Origin: Bhargavaea massiliensis
Lineage (GTDB): Bacteria > Bacillota > Bacilli > Bacillales_A > Planococcaceae
Length of the DNA: 64,000 nt
Direction of reading: 5' to 3'
Assembly (NCBI RefSeq): GCF_018390575.1
Contig: NZ_JAHBCJ010000004.1
Span: forward strand, 292,214-356,213
Program-made: the position numbers and the translations under genes
In this document: positions 43,562-54,947 of the stretch, piece after piece
Position numbering within the stretch: position 1 is the stretch's first letter
Layout: each line of letters begins with the position of its first letter
Notes under the pieces: model-generated
The model's input: only the letters and a program-made list of their open reading frames with translations
Told to the model about the DNA's origin: nothing
The model's database searches: none

Positions 43562-44623
43562 TCAGGAGACGTCTTTTTTGATTTGCTTGCTGCGGAGCTG
43601 TCCGCATGCCGCATCAATATCGGTGCCTTGCTCGTGGCGGACGCCGCATTGGATGCCCTTGGCTTTCAGCGTCTTTTCAAACGCGGCAATCGCCTCAGGA
43701 GTACTGCGGCTATAGCGGTCATGCTCTTCAACCGGATTGTACGGAATCAGGTTGACATAGCTGAGGTGCTTTTTGTTCTGCAGAAGCTTGGCGAGCTGCT
43801 GAGCTTCCTCGACATGGTCGTTCACATCATGAAGAAGGATGTATTCAAACGTGATGCGCCGGTTTTTCTTCGACAGGAAGTAATCGATGGCGTCCATGAC
43901 CTGCTCAAGAGGGAACGCCTTGTTGATCTTCATGATTTGCGTGCGCAGCTCATTGTTCGGTGCATGGATCGAGAGCGCGAGGTTGACCTGCAGGTCCTCG
44001 TCGGCAAACTTGCGGATGCCCTTCACGAGACCGCTTGTCGAAACGGTAATGTGGCGGGCGCCGATGCCGAGTCCGTTCCCGTCGTTGACGATCCGCAGGA
44101 AGTTCATCAGGTGATCGTAGTTGTCGAACGGCTCACCGATGCCCATGACAACAATATTGGAAACGCGTTCGCCAGTTCCGAGACCGTCAAGGTGCTCCTG
44201 GACGTTCATGATCTGTTCCACAATCTCACCGGCCGTCAGGTCTCGGCTCTTCCGGAGAAGTCCGCTCGCACAGAAGCTGCAGCCGATGTTGCAGCCGACC
44301 TGGGTGGTCACGCACACCGATTGCCCGTAGCTGAAATGCATCAGGACCGTTTCGATCAGGTTGCCGTCCGCCAGACGGAAAAGGAACTTGACCGTACCGT
44401 CCGCGGATTCCTGTTTGACTTCGATGTCCATTGTACGGATCGTAAATGCGCCATCGAGAATCGCGCGGCAATCCTTGTTGACGTTTTTCATTTCATCGAA
44501 CGACTTGACCCGTTTTTTGTACAGCCAATCCCAAACTTGAGCCGCACGGAATTTCTGCTGGCCATGTTCCGCCATCCATTGCTGAAGCTGTTCAAAGGTC
44601 AATCCGTAAATCGATTGTTTCAT
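43562..44623 (-). CDS. rlmN: RlmN-like radical SAM 23S rRNA A2503 methyltransferase
   Basis: Installs 2-methyladenosine at A2503 of 23S rRNA (and in some cases tRNA A37). The 353-residue protein has the N-terminal helix domain ([15 protein letters not shown]), the radical SAM cluster [21 protein letters not shown], and the RlmN/Cfr methylated cysteine region [12 protein letters not shown]. The segment after the cluster, [15 protein letters not shown], differs from the ASTxxGxxRNL of standard RlmN. It may be a second paralog. ATG at 44623 is the first codon giving the family N-terminus ([16 protein letters not shown]); GAGG is 11 bases upstream. Confidence 0.87.
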   Translation of the reverse strand: MKQSIYGLTFEQLQQWMAEHGQQKFRAAQVWDWLYKKRVKSFDEMKNVNKDCRAILDGAFTIRTMDIEVKQESADGTVKFLFRLADGNLIETVLMHFSYGQSVCVTTQVGCNIGCSFCASGLLRKSRDLTAGEIVEQIMNVQEHLDGLGTGERVSNIVVMGIGEPFDNYDHLMNFLRIVNDGNGLGIGARHITVSTSGLVKGIRKFADEDLQVNLALSIHAPNNELRTQIMKINKAFPLEQVMDAIDYFLSKKNRRITFEYILLHDVNDHVEEAQQLAKLLQNKKHLSYVNLIPYNPVEEHDRYSRSTPEAIAAFEKTLKAKGIQCGVRHEQGTDIDAACGQLRSKQIKKDVS

Positions 44624-44693
44624 TGTATATTCTGCCTCATTCCGTTGAAATTCTTTTATTATCCTAAACGATGCAGGGCAATCCGACAAGTAT

Positions 44694-45335
44694 TCAGACT
44701 TGACTCTTTCTGCCTGTTTTGTTGACATACAACGCATGGTCCGCCGCATCCACCAGGGACTCCAGGTCCTCACCATCAGCAGGAGCGACTGCAATGCCGA
44801 ACGACACGCCGATCGACCGGCCCCCGGCATAGCCGAGGGAATTCATCCGGGCTGCAATTTCTTCCGCTCCATAGATTTTAAAGTCTTCATCCGCATCCTT
44901 GAAGATGGCGAGGAATTCGTCCCCTCCCCACCTGGCGATGATCCCCCGGCTGCCGATGAAATCCGTAAGAGTCTCTGCGAAATCACGGAGAACGGCGTCT
45001 CCGGCTTCGTGCCCATACGTATCGTTGATCTCTTTGAAGTCGTCAAGATCAAACAGGACAACTGCGTATCCCGGATGTCCTGAAAGCCGTAGTTTTCTGA
45101 CATGGTCAATCAGCGATCGGCGGTTGTAGGCACCTGTCAGCGGGTCCCGCCTCGACAGATAATCCGCACGGTCATAGTGGTAGCCGACTGCGTAGGCGAC
45201 GGCCAGAAAAACCGCCGTCAGCACGAAGAACGTGCCGTCGAACGGCAAGTCATAATAGACATGATAGTAGAAATAACGCATGATGTTGAACAGCACAACA
45301 ATACCGGCTGCGATGAGCCGCCCCCTCCAGCGCAT
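44694..45335 (-). CDS. Membrane-bound diguanylate cyclase (GGDEF)
   Basis: Makes c-di-GMP from GTP. Two N-terminal membrane helices (about 8-22 and 35-55) anchor a GGDEF domain with [30 protein letters not shown] and the active-site RWGGDEF. No Asp is found at the RxxD inhibitory position before the A-site. At 213 residues it lacks any sensory domain. ATG at 45335 is preferred since GGGGGG lies 6 bases upstream. Confidence 0.9.
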   Translation of the reverse strand: MRWRGRLIAAGIVVLFNIMRYFYYHVYYDLPFDGTFFVLTAVFLAVAYAVGYHYDRADYLSRRDPLTGAYNRRSLIDHVRKLRLSGHPGYAVVLFDLDDFKEINDTYGHEAGDAVLRDFAETLTDFIGSRGIIARWGGDEFLAIFKDADEDFKIYGAEEIAARMNSLGYAGGRSIGVSFGIAVAPADGEDLESLVDAADHALYVNKTGRKSQV

Positions 45336-45496
45336 GTCCATCCCCCCGTCCGAAACTGCACAATGCCTTTCATTATACCATAAAAAAGGAAAATCCCTTG
45401 AAGGCGGAATTAACTGAACGATCCTGCTTACATAGGCAAAGGAACTTTCCGGCTGGTTATTCCGTATAGTGATCAGCGATTGAAAGGAGTGTCTCT

Positions 45497-47242
45497 ATGG
45501 CACCAATTAACAAGGAACAACAGGACGCCGGCATCGGGCTGTTTATCCGCCTGATCCGTTCTACAGGCATCCCGAAAGCGGCGTTCGGGGTCGGCATCGC
45601 CGGTTTTCTCATCACAACTGTCGTCGGGCTCGCCATCCCGCTTCTTACCAAACAGCTGGTTGACGGGTTTTCCCTGGCAACCTTGAGCCCTATGCTGATT
45701 GCGGCCATTATAGCCGCATTTCTTATTCAGACCGTCATCGACGGGATCTCGACTTATCTCCTGAGTTACACCGGGCAGAAGCTCGTTGCGAATTTGCGAG
45801 AAAAGATGTGGCGCAAGCTGCTCCGGCTCCCGGTCTCGCATTTCGACGCGGAGACAAGCGGCGGAACGGTCAGCCGGGTCGTCAATGACACGGGAATTGT
45901 AAAGGAACTCATTTCGAACCATGTGCCGCAGTTTATCAGCGGCATCATCTCCATTATCGGCGCGGTGGTCCTGCTGCTGGTCCTCGACTGGCAGATGACG
46001 CTCGTCATGCTGATCTCCATCCCGGTCACGATGGCGCTCATGATTCCCCTCGGCCGCCGGATGGCCAAGATTTCCCGCGGCATGCAGGACGAGACCGCCG
46101 CCTTCAGCGGCAGCATCCAGCAGACCATCAGTGAGATCCGTCTGATGAAGGCATCGAACGCCGAGGAAGACGAGGAGAAAAGAGGCATGGGCGGAATTCT
46201 GAGGCTGTTTGACTTCGGGCTCCGGGAAGCGCGGATCAATGCAATCATCGGCCCGCTGATGGGCCTTATCATGTGGGTGGTCATCGCATTCATTATCGTC
46301 TACGGCGGTATGCGCGTCGCGGACGGCTCGATGTCGACAGGAACGCTGGTCGCCTTTCTGCTGTATCTTTTTCAGATTGTCTTCCCCGTCACGACGTTTG
46401 CCATGTTCTTTACGCAGCTGCAGAAAGCCAAGGGAGCGACGGAACGGATTATCCAGATTCTCAGCCTGGATCCGGAGCCGGGACAGAACGGGGCCAAGTT
46501 GGATGTTTCGGGTCTTCCGATCATCGTGGAAGACATAAGCTTTTCCTACAAGCCCGAAGAGCCGGTCCTGAAAAGCATTTCGTTCCGTGCGTATCCGGGT
46601 GAAATGATCGCTTTCGCCGGGCCGAGCGGCGGAGGCAAATCCACGATGTTCGCTTTGCTTGAACGGTTTTACGAACCGGACAGCGGAAAAATCCGCGTCG
46701 GGGATACACCGATTGCCGCCCTGTCCCTCGAGAATTGGCGGAGCCAGATCGGCTATGTCCCGCAGGAGAGTGCGATGATATCCGGAACGATCCGGGATAA
46801 TCTTCTCTACGGGCTCGAACAGGACAGCACCCCTGAAGAAAAGATCTGGCAGGCGGCAGATATGGCGTTCGCCTCGGAATTCATCAGGAGTTTCCCTGCA
46901 GGCCTCGACACCGAAATCGGAGAGCGGGGCATCCGGCTTTCCGGCGGCCAGCGACAGCGAATTGCCATTGCCCGGGCGTTTCTCAGAAATCCGAAGATCC
47001 TCATGATGGATGAGGCTACGGCCAGCCTCGACAGCCATTCGGAAGGGATTGTGCAGGAAGCCCTTCAGCGCCTCATGGCCGGCCGCACGACATTTGCCAT
47101 CGCACACCGTCTGTCCACGATTGTTGATGCCGACCGCATCATTTTCATCGAGGGAGGGCAAGTGACCGGAACCGGTACTCACCAGGAGTTATTCGACTCC
47201 CATCCGGTTTACAGGGAGTATGCCGAGCAGCAACTCATATGA
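45497..47242 (+). CDS. ABC exporter half-transporter (BmrA/LmrA-like multidrug type)
   Basis: Fused permease-ATPase of 581 residues working as a homodimer. Six N-terminal helices (about 30-310) carry the type 1 exporter fold with KMWRKLLRLPVSHFD. The nucleotide-binding domain has Walker A GPSGGGKST, Q-loop YVPQESAMI, signature RLSGGQRQR, Walker B ILMMDEATASLD and switch His in AIAHRLSTI. Sequence fits drug exporters of the BmrA group. AAAGGAGTGTCT before ATG. Confidence 0.93.
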   Translation: MAPINKEQQDAGIGLFIRLIRSTGIPKAAFGVGIAGFLITTVVGLAIPLLTKQLVDGFSLATLSPMLIAAIIAAFLIQTVIDGISTYLLSYTGQKLVANLREKMWRKLLRLPVSHFDAETSGGTVSRVVNDTGIVKELISNHVPQFISGIISIIGAVVLLLVLDWQMTLVMLISIPVTMALMIPLGRRMAKISRGMQDETAAFSGSIQQTISEIRLMKASNAEEDEEKRGMGGILRLFDFGLREARINAIIGPLMGLIMWVVIAFIIVYGGMRVADGSMSTGTLVAFLLYLFQIVFPVTTFAMFFTQLQKAKGATERIIQILSLDPEPGQNGAKLDVSGLPIIVEDISFSYKPEEPVLKSISFRAYPGEMIAFAGPSGGGKSTMFALLERFYEPDSGKIRVGDTPIAALSLENWRSQIGYVPQESAMISGTIRDNLLYGLEQDSTPEEKIWQAADMAFASEFIRSFPAGLDTEIGERGIRLSGGQRQRIAIARAFLRNPKILMMDEATASLDSHSEGIVQEALQRLMAGRTTFAIAHRLSTIVDADRIIFIEGGQVTGTGTHQELFDSHPVYREYAEQQLI

Positions 47243-47253
47243 AATCATTTCCT

Positions 47254-47282
47254 TTGACTTACGATTGTGCATCTGATATTGT
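47254..47282 (+). promoter_or_regulatory. Candidate sigma-A promoter of the structured RNA
   Basis: TTGACT (5 of 6 consensus) and TATTGT (4 of 6) separated by exactly 17 bp, 12 bp after the ABC exporter stop. Transcription would begin near 47290. Confidence 0.55.
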
Positions 47283-47289
47283 AGAAACT

Positions 47290-47562
47290 TGTGATGTTTC
47301 ATTTTGAACGGAATCGGTTAGAACTGGCGTCCATTCGCATGATGCGGAGGACACTCATTCACGCTGGCGCGGCTATAGGGCCGCAAGGACGCAATAGCAG
47401 GTAGGGATTGCGTTGCTTGGGTTAGCATGTGAGTGGATTCATACCGCGGCAAAGAACCCCCAAAGCAAAACGGGGGAGAAAAACGGAAACGATTGGCTTC
47501 AACTGAAGAACATTGCCGAATTAAAAAGGGATGCTCCGCTTATGCGGACGCATCCCTTTTCC
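47290..47562 (+). ncRNA. Candidate structured noncoding RNA, about 270 nt
   Basis: Between the ABC exporter and nupC there is no convincing protein gene, but a sigma-A-like promoter leads into sequence that folds repeatedly. Helices seen: GTCC-ATT-CGCA-TGA-TGCG-GA-GGAC (47329-47352); CACTCA/TGAGTG (47352-57 with 47430-35) closing a domain that contains GCGGC/GCCGC (47369-73 with 47380-84) and ACGCAAT/ATTGCGT (47389-95 with 47407-13); CCCCC/GGGGG (47457-61 with 47472-76); and the final terminator hairpin. No known family could be matched. A plus-strand frame of 67 codons (47413-47616) crosses the terminator and has no ribosome binding site. Confidence 0.5.
47523..47560. terminator. Bidirectional terminator (candidate RNA and nupC)
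   Basis: AAAAGGGATGC/GCATCCCTTTT plus inner TCCGC/GCGGA around TTAT, with one bulged C. Plus strand ends TTTT, minus strand ends TTTTTAA. Confidence 0.9.
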
Positions 47563-47577
47563 AATTCACCTATAAGA

Positions 47578-48792
47578 TTACATGAACATGCCGGCGATCG
47601 ATGCGCTAAGCAGTGAAGCAAGCATACCCGCCGCAACGGCACGCATCCCCATGCGGGCGATGTCCGGACGGCGCTCCGGCGCCATGCCGCCAAGGCCGCC
47701 GAGCAGAATCGCAAGCGAGCTCAGGTTTGCGAAGCCGCAGAGCGCGAAGCTGATGACCATAACCGTCTTATCGGAAAGCTCGGCAATCTGAGGGGCAAAC
47801 GATGCGTATGCCACGAACTCGTTCAGCACAAGCTTCTGGCCGATAAAGCTGCCCGCCTGCACCGCCTCCTGCCATGGAACGCCAATGGCAAACGCAAGTG
47901 GCGAGAACACATAGCCAAGGATGCTCTGAATCGTGAGGTCTTCTGCGCCGAACCAGGATCCGATTCCTCCGAGAAGACCGTTCAGAAGGGCGATCAGTGC
48001 GATAAATGCGAGAAGCATCGCACCGACATTGAGTGCAAGAGACATTCCGTCCCCCGCTCCTTTTGCTGCAGCATCAATGACGTTGGTGGCACCGGTGTCT
48101 TTTTCCATGACAAACTCATCATCTTTCGGCTTTTCTTTTTCCGGCATGATGATTTTTGCCATGATCAAACCTGCCGGGGCAGCCATGAAGCTTGCCGCGA
48201 TCAGATACTCAAGCGGAACGCCCAGAAGCGCATATCCAGCGAGTGTGGAACCGGCTACGGAAGCAAGGCCTCCGGTCATGACCGCGAAAAGTTCCGAGTT
48301 GGTCATGTTCTTCAGGAACGGACGGACCACGAGAGGTGCTTCCGTCTGGCCGACGAAGATATTCGCCGCCGCAGAAGTGGACTCTGTCTTGCTTGTCCCA
48401 AGCAGCTTCGAAAGTCCGCCGCCGAGCAGTTTGATGATCCACTGCATGATGCCAAGGTAGTAAAGAACCGAAATCAGAGACGAGAAGAAGATGATGATGG
48501 TCAATACCTGGAAGGCGAAGATGACACCCAACTCTCCGTTGCCGTCAGCGAGCGGTCCGAACAGGAACGAAATCCCTTCCCCGGCATAGCCGATCACATT
48601 GTTGACGGCTTCGGTCACATTCAACAGGATCTTCCGGCCGATCTCCGACTTAAGGACGATAAATGCAAACAGCAGCTGAAGCGCAAGACCGCCGATGATT
48701 GTTCGCGGGTTGATCGACTTTTTCCCGGTTGAAAACAGAAAAGCGATACCGAGAACGACGGCCATACCCATCAGGCCCCACAAAATATTCAT
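47578..48792 (-). CDS. nupC: Concentrative nucleoside transporter (NupC family)
   Basis: Proton- or sodium-coupled nucleoside uptake permease. The 404-residue protein has about ten hydrophobic segments, [13 protein letters not shown] (the conserved G-Q-T-E-A nucleoside site), [13 protein letters not shown], and the second site [10 protein letters not shown] followed by [23 protein letters not shown] precedes ATG. It is preceded by a palindrome and possible promoter, and may feed DeoD and Xpt. Confidence 0.95.
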   Translation of the reverse strand: MNILWGLMGMAVVLGIAFLFSTGKKSINPRTIIGGLALQLLFAFIVLKSEIGRKILLNVTEAVNNVIGYAGEGISFLFGPLADGNGELGVIFAFQVLTIIIFFSSLISVLYYLGIMQWIIKLLGGGLSKLLGTSKTESTSAAANIFVGQTEAPLVVRPFLKNMTNSELFAVMTGGLASVAGSTLAGYALLGVPLEYLIAASFMAAPAGLIMAKIIMPEKEKPKDDEFVMEKDTGATNVIDAAAKGAGDGMSLALNVGAMLLAFIALIALLNGLLGGIGSWFGAEDLTIQSILGYVFSPLAFAIGVPWQEAVQAGSFIGQKLVLNEFVAYASFAPQIAELSDKTVMVISFALCGFANLSSLAILLGGLGGMAPERRPDIARMGMRAVAAGMLASLLSASIAGMFM

Positions 48793-48854
48793 GACTAATC
48801 CCCTATCATTTCAAATCCTGCCTACGCGGGTGGAAGGCGGATCGATTAGTTTGT

Positions 48855-48870
48855 TGTCTGACATCAGACA
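48855..48870. promoter_or_regulatory. Palindromic operator, GntR/FadR-like, before nupC
   Basis: TGTCTGACATCAGACA has perfect 7-bp arms around CA. It lies 7 bp downstream of the candidate -10 and about 62 bp before the nupC start, the usual position for a repressor site. The TTGTCTGACAT half resembles sites bound by GntR/FadR-type regulators. The cognate regulator is not in this window. Confidence 0.6.
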
Positions 48871-48876
48871 TTCTCG

Positions 48877-48905
48877 TTATTAAAGGTATCAAATAGGCCA
48901 TACAA
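48877..48905 (-). promoter_or_regulatory. Candidate sigma-A promoter of nupC
   Basis: TTGTAT and TAATAA with a 17-bp spacer on the minus strand, just upstream of the palindrome. Consensus match is moderate. Confidence 0.4.
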
Positions 48906-49012
48906 TTGTAAATGCTTAATGTCCTACTAATTCATTTACGCAATTGCTTAAACCATCCGAAATCAATAGCATTTCCACCATTCCCGGAAAGTCTCCGCCA
49001 TAAACAGCAAAA

Positions 49013-49052
49013 GCCGGCAGTCCGCTCTGCTTTTTCGGAGCGGACTGCCGGC
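49013..49052 (-). terminator. Terminator of the YitT-like gene
   Basis: A 15-bp perfect stem GCCGGCAGTCCGCTC and its complement with a 10-base loop, adjacent to the stop codon; on the minus strand it is followed by TTTTGCTG. Confidence 0.88.
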
Positions 49053-49907
49053 CTATTCGTAAATCCGTTCTTTCGAAAAGCCATGGCCCAAAATTTCCGA
49101 GGCATTCAGGAAAACGACAAAGGAAGCAGGTTCTTTCTCATTAAGCATTTTTTTCAGGTACACCGCTTCCGATTGTTCCGCGACACAAAGAATCATGGTG
49201 CGTTCGCGGTTGGAATGCCCGCCCGTCACTCGAAGCTTTGTGAGCCCGCGATCAATTTCATCCCGGATAATCTTTTTTACTTCGTCTTCCCTCTCGGTGA
49301 TGATCAGGATCAGTTTTTGCGGCGAAGTCTGCAACTGGACGAAGTCGATGACTTTACTAGTTACATAGATGGACATCAGAGCGAACAGCGCGAGTTCAAA
49401 ATCAAAGACGAACGCCGATGCCAGGACGACCCCTCCATCCACGATCAGCTGGGCGAATCCGCTCGAGATCCCGGTAAACTTTTTCAGGATCTGCGCAATC
49501 AATGCCGTCCCTCCGGTGGACCCGTTGCCCCGGTAGACGATGCCAAGCCCGACCCCGAGAAGGATTCCGCCGTAGATTGAGGATAAAAGCGGATTTTGCA
49601 CGCCAAGGTTTATACCGCCCGTCACCCAGATGGTGAACGGGACGAATAAAGTACCGACGAGGGACTTCATGCTGAAATCTCTCCCGGCCAGGATGACCGC
49701 GAGAATGAAAAGCGGAATGTTGATCAGCCACTGCACATAAGCAGGGTTGGCGCCATAAAGTTCATAAATGATGGTGCTGATTCCGGATACTCCGCCGGCC
49801 GCCAGCCTGGCCGGCAGCAAAAACAGATTAAAACTAAGCCCTACCAGTGCCGATCCGAAGAGGATCAGCAGATAATCATTGAATACAGTTTGCCTAAATG
49901 TTTTCAA
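49053..49907 (-). CDS. YitT family membrane protein (DUF161/DUF2179)
   Basis: A 284-residue protein with five to six N-terminal helices (GLSFNLFLLPARLAAGGVSG is the family signature), a VYRGNGSTGGTALIAQIL loop, and a C-terminal cytoplasmic DUF2179 domain (ILIITEREDEVKKIIRDEID). Function unknown; several paralogs are usual in Bacillales. TTG at 49907 is supported by GGAGGGG 5 bases upstream; the frame is open nine codons further. Confidence 0.88.
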   Translation of the reverse strand: MKTFRQTVFNDYLLILFGSALVGLSFNLFLLPARLAAGGVSGISTIIYELYGANPAYVQWLINIPLFILAVILAGRDFSMKSLVGTLFVPFTIWVTGGINLGVQNPLLSSIYGGILLGVGLGIVYRGNGSTGGTALIAQILKKFTGISSGFAQLIVDGGVVLASAFVFDFELALFALMSIYVTSKVIDFVQLQTSPQKLILIITEREDEVKKIIRDEIDRGLTKLRVTGGHSNRERTMILCVAEQSEAVYLKKMLNEKEPASFVVFLNASEILGHGFSKERIYE

Positions 49908-50130
49908 ACCGGTCCCCTCCCTGTTGCATCCCATCTATTTTAGCAGTCCCGCACAGGATGGGATTTCTGAATTCCTTTAGCTGACTGATGGGGTAGACGG
50001 ATGCGAGTGGTGATAGATAGTGTTTCACCAACGAAAAAAGTTGATGGTTGTGTCGACTGTTATCATTTCTGCTTTCATAAAGGATTCCATGCGACGCGAT
50101 GACAAAGTGCCCGGAATCGGTCCGCAATTT

Positions 50131-50164
50131 AAAACCGCACTGCCGAAATGACAGTGCGGCTTTT
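50131..50164 (-). terminator. Terminator of xpt-pbuX operon
   Basis: CCGCACTG/CAGTGCGG with a 9-base loop, flanked by A tract and TTTT on the minus strand, 7 bp past the pbuX stop. The rest of 49935-50130 holds no gene. Confidence 0.85.
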
Positions 50165-50170
50165 TCTGTA

Positions 50171-52377
<2,207 letters not shown>

Positions 52378-52442
52378 TCACCGAAAACGGGAAGCGTTTT
52401 CCGACCTCCGTTTATACTGCATTTTTTGGAGACTGCCACTTT

Positions 52443-53663
52443 TTACAACGGCGCAGCCCGGCGTTCATCCGGCAAGTACAGGGAGACCAGCCCGAGAATC
52501 GGCAAAAGGCTGATGATAACCATTGTTGTATAGACCCCAGCCATATCCATGAAAGCACCGATTGCGACGGATCCGATCGCACCCATGCCGAATGCAAAGC
52601 CTACGGTCAATCCGGCCATCGTGCCGATTTTCCCCGGTACGAGTTCCTGTGCATAGACGACGGCAACCGAAAAGCTCGACATGAGCACGAACCCGATGAC
52701 ACCGAGCACCGGTGCGACCAGCCAGATCGGCAGGTGAGGCAGTGCCGCCGCAAGCGGTATCGGAATGAGGGCAGAGGCCGCGATGACCCGCTTCCTTCCA
52801 TAACGGTCCGCGAAAGGCCCGCCGAAAAATGTTCCGGCCGCGCCGAGTGCCAGGAACATGAAAATAAAGTACTGAGCCTGGCGAACGGTCAGCCCGTATT
52901 CGCCTGTCAGATAAAAAACGTAGTAACCCTGCATGTTCACCACGTAAAATGACCGAACGAAGATGACGATCAGGAGAAGCGCGAGCCCGGCTTTAACCTT
53001 TCCTGGTGTCAGTCCGGAAATTCCGGAAATCCGGCGCTTCTTGCCCTTGGCTGCTTCATTCTCTTCCCTGAGTCGATTGCTCGTCCATCGAGCGACACGA
53101 AACAGGATGAGAACCCCCGCTGCGGCAAGGATCAGGAACCAGGCGGCCCCTGCCTGCCCGAGCGGAATGAGGATCAATGCCGTGATGACCGGCGCGAGAG
53201 CCTGTCCGCTATTGCCTCCGACTTGGAAGATTGATTGGGACATGCCCCGCTTTGCCCCGCCGGCCAGATACGCCACGCGGGATCCTTCCGGGTGGAAGAT
53301 CGCCGAACCGAGACCGAGGAACATGGCCGCGACGAGAAGCATCCAGTATTCAGGCGAAAATGCCAGCAACAGAATCCCGATAAATGCAAGTACCATGGCT
53401 GCCGGCAGCATGAACGGACGCGGTTTTTTGTCACTGATGATGCCAACCACCGGCTGCATGACCGATGACAGCATCTGCAGCACGAATGTAATCAGTCCCA
53501 GCTGAAAATAACTGAACCCGTTTTCCGCCTGCAGGATCGGGTACATCGCCGGCACGACGGCGGAAATGGCATCGTTCAAAAGATGGCATCCGCCGATGGC
53601 GAACATGACCGGATAAACGGGATCCGGCGCCCGTTTCAATGAAGCAGCAGTAGCCGCCGACAT
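52443..53663 (-). CDS. MFS transporter, fosmidomycin-resistance (Fsr) type
   Basis: A 406-residue, 12-helix major facilitator. GGCHLLNDAISAVVPAMYPI and SAIFHPEGSRVAYLAGG are diagnostic of the Fsr group. FFGGPFADRYGRKRV is the usual MFS loop. The natural substrate is unknown; homologs confer fosmidomycin efflux. Downstream of, and only 12 bp from, a flavoprotein oxidase gene, so perhaps co-transcribed. Confidence 0.88.
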   Translation of the reverse strand: MSAATAASLKRAPDPVYPVMFAIGGCHLLNDAISAVVPAMYPILQAENGFSYFQLGLITFVLQMLSSVMQPVVGIISDKKPRPFMLPAAMVLAFIGILLLAFSPEYWMLLVAAMFLGLGSAIFHPEGSRVAYLAGGAKRGMSQSIFQVGGNSGQALAPVITALILIPLGQAGAAWFLILAAAGVLILFRVARWTSNRLREENEAAKGKKRRISGISGLTPGKVKAGLALLLIVIFVRSFYVVNMQGYYVFYLTGEYGLTVRQAQYFIFMFLALGAAGTFFGGPFADRYGRKRVIAASALIPIPLAAALPHLPIWLVAPVLGVIGFVLMSSFSVAVVYAQELVPGKIGTMAGLTVGFAFGMGAIGSVAIGAFMDMAGVYTTMVIISLLPILGLVSLYLPDERRAAPL

Positions 53664-53675
53664 CGTGTCTCCCCC

Positions 53676-54797
53676 TTACTCCCCTGTGATTGCCTTATCC
53701 GGACTGTACAGTGATGGATCAATGTCCAGCGGCTCCCCCGTTGCCATTTTGGCAAGCTGGACGCCGAGGTAAGGCCCCACAGTCAGCCCCGAAGAGCCAA
53801 GCCCGTTTGCGAAATATAGACCGCTGACCCCGCCAAGCTGTCCGGCGACAGGCAGGTTGTCCGCCGTGAACGGCCGGTAGCCCACGTTTACTTCCTCGAA
53901 AATGCCGTCTTTTAAAGGCGGCGCGGTGACAAACGCCTTGTCGAGCATTTCATGGATCGCTCCGGCAGTCGGTGTCATCTCAAATTCGTGATCGTCTTCA
54001 TGGGTCGTTCCGACGATGACCTTTCCGTCATCTGCCGGAACGATGTAATGGCGGCGCGGCGGCATGATGACCGGCCACTCTTCTGTATGCTTATTCTCAA
54101 GCCGCAAATGAAGGATCTGGGCTTTCTGGGCATGGACTTCAAGCTTCAATCCGATCGGCGCCACCGCTTCCGGCGCCCAGGCACCCGCTGTCACCATAAC
54201 GGCGTCTGCGCGGATCAGCTCACCGTTAACCACCGCCCCGTTTACTTTCCCGTCTGCCGCGGAAACGACCGCTGAGCCATGGACAATTGACGCGCCATGT
54301 CTTTTGGCCGCGGATAGCATTGCGTCCCGAAGCTGACCTCCGTTGACTCTGGCCGCCCCGCTGATCCAGACCGAGGCAAACCCTTCGCCGAGCATCGGGA
54401 CAAGTTCCCGTGTTTCCTCTTCGCTGAGTCTTCGGATTTCCCCGATTTCGGGAGCCTCGACTCTTCGGGTGGTCGCCCGTTTTTCCGCAAGATCCAGCAC
54501 TGCCGGGTCTGTATGTACGCTTACCGCGCCGACGCGGCGATATCCGGTTTCCGTCTCACCGTCGAGTTCGAGGGAGCGGATGAGTTCCGGATAAAAGGCC
54601 GCTCCGCCTTTGGCAAGCGCATACCACGCCTTGTTCCGGCGCTGCGACAGCCACGGACAGATAATGCCCGCGGCGGCTCCTGTCGCCTGCCCCGGTTCTC
54701 CGCGATCAATGACTGTTACCGCATGTCCTGTTTTTGCAAGATGATAGGCGGCGGAAGCTCCCAGGATTCCGCCGCCGATGATGATGACTTGATTCAT
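53676..54797 (-). CDS. FAD-dependent D-amino-acid/glycine oxidase family (DAO) enzyme
   Basis: A 373-residue flavoprotein with the dinucleotide motif IIIGGGILGASAAYHLA at residues 5-21, GQATGAAAGIICPW, a central substrate domain, and the C-terminal FAD contact YFANGLGSSGLTVGP. The sequence is like ThiO/DadA-type oxidases that deaminate amino acids; no other thiamine genes are near, so substrate is open. GGGTG lies 6 bases before ATG at 54797. Confidence 0.85.
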   Translation of the reverse strand: MNQVIIIGGGILGASAAYHLAKTGHAVTVIDRGEPGQATGAAAGIICPWLSQRRNKAWYALAKGGAAFYPELIRSLELDGETETGYRRVGAVSVHTDPAVLDLAEKRATTRRVEAPEIGEIRRLSEEETRELVPMLGEGFASVWISGAARVNGGQLRDAMLSAAKRHGASIVHGSAVVSAADGKVNGAVVNGELIRADAVMVTAGAWAPEAVAPIGLKLEVHAQKAQILHLRLENKHTEEWPVIMPPRRHYIVPADDGKVIVGTTHEDDHEFEMTPTAGAIHEMLDKAFVTAPPLKDGIFEEVNVGYRPFTADNLPVAGQLGGVSGLYFANGLGSSGLTVGPYLGVQLAKMATGEPLDIDPSLYSPDKAITGE

Positions 54798-54947
54798 TGG
54801 CAACACCCGATTTCTAATTGGATTCCAGTTCTATTGTAGCCGAACGGCACACACAGGCAAACTGATCCAGCCCGGCTGGCGCTTTCCATGAAACAATTCG
54901 GGTATAAGAGTCGTATATAGATCAGACAAAACGGACGGAGGCTGCTT

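Noticed and set aside
45473..47182. Open frame of 569 codons antisense to the ABC exporter
   Set aside because: The exporter has every motif of its family; the antisense product shows only Arg/His/Asp-rich low-similarity sequence.
47352..47435. Cyclic-di-GMP-I (GEMM) riboswitch, suggested by ACGCAA-AGC and a nearby GGDEF gene
   Set aside because: The invariant 5' block (AGGGCAAAC) and the GNRA tetraloop of P1 are missing, and no gene lies downstream on the same strand.
47413..47616. 67-codon plus-strand frame in the candidate RNA region
   Set aside because: No ribosome binding site, crosses the terminator and runs into the antisense of nupC.
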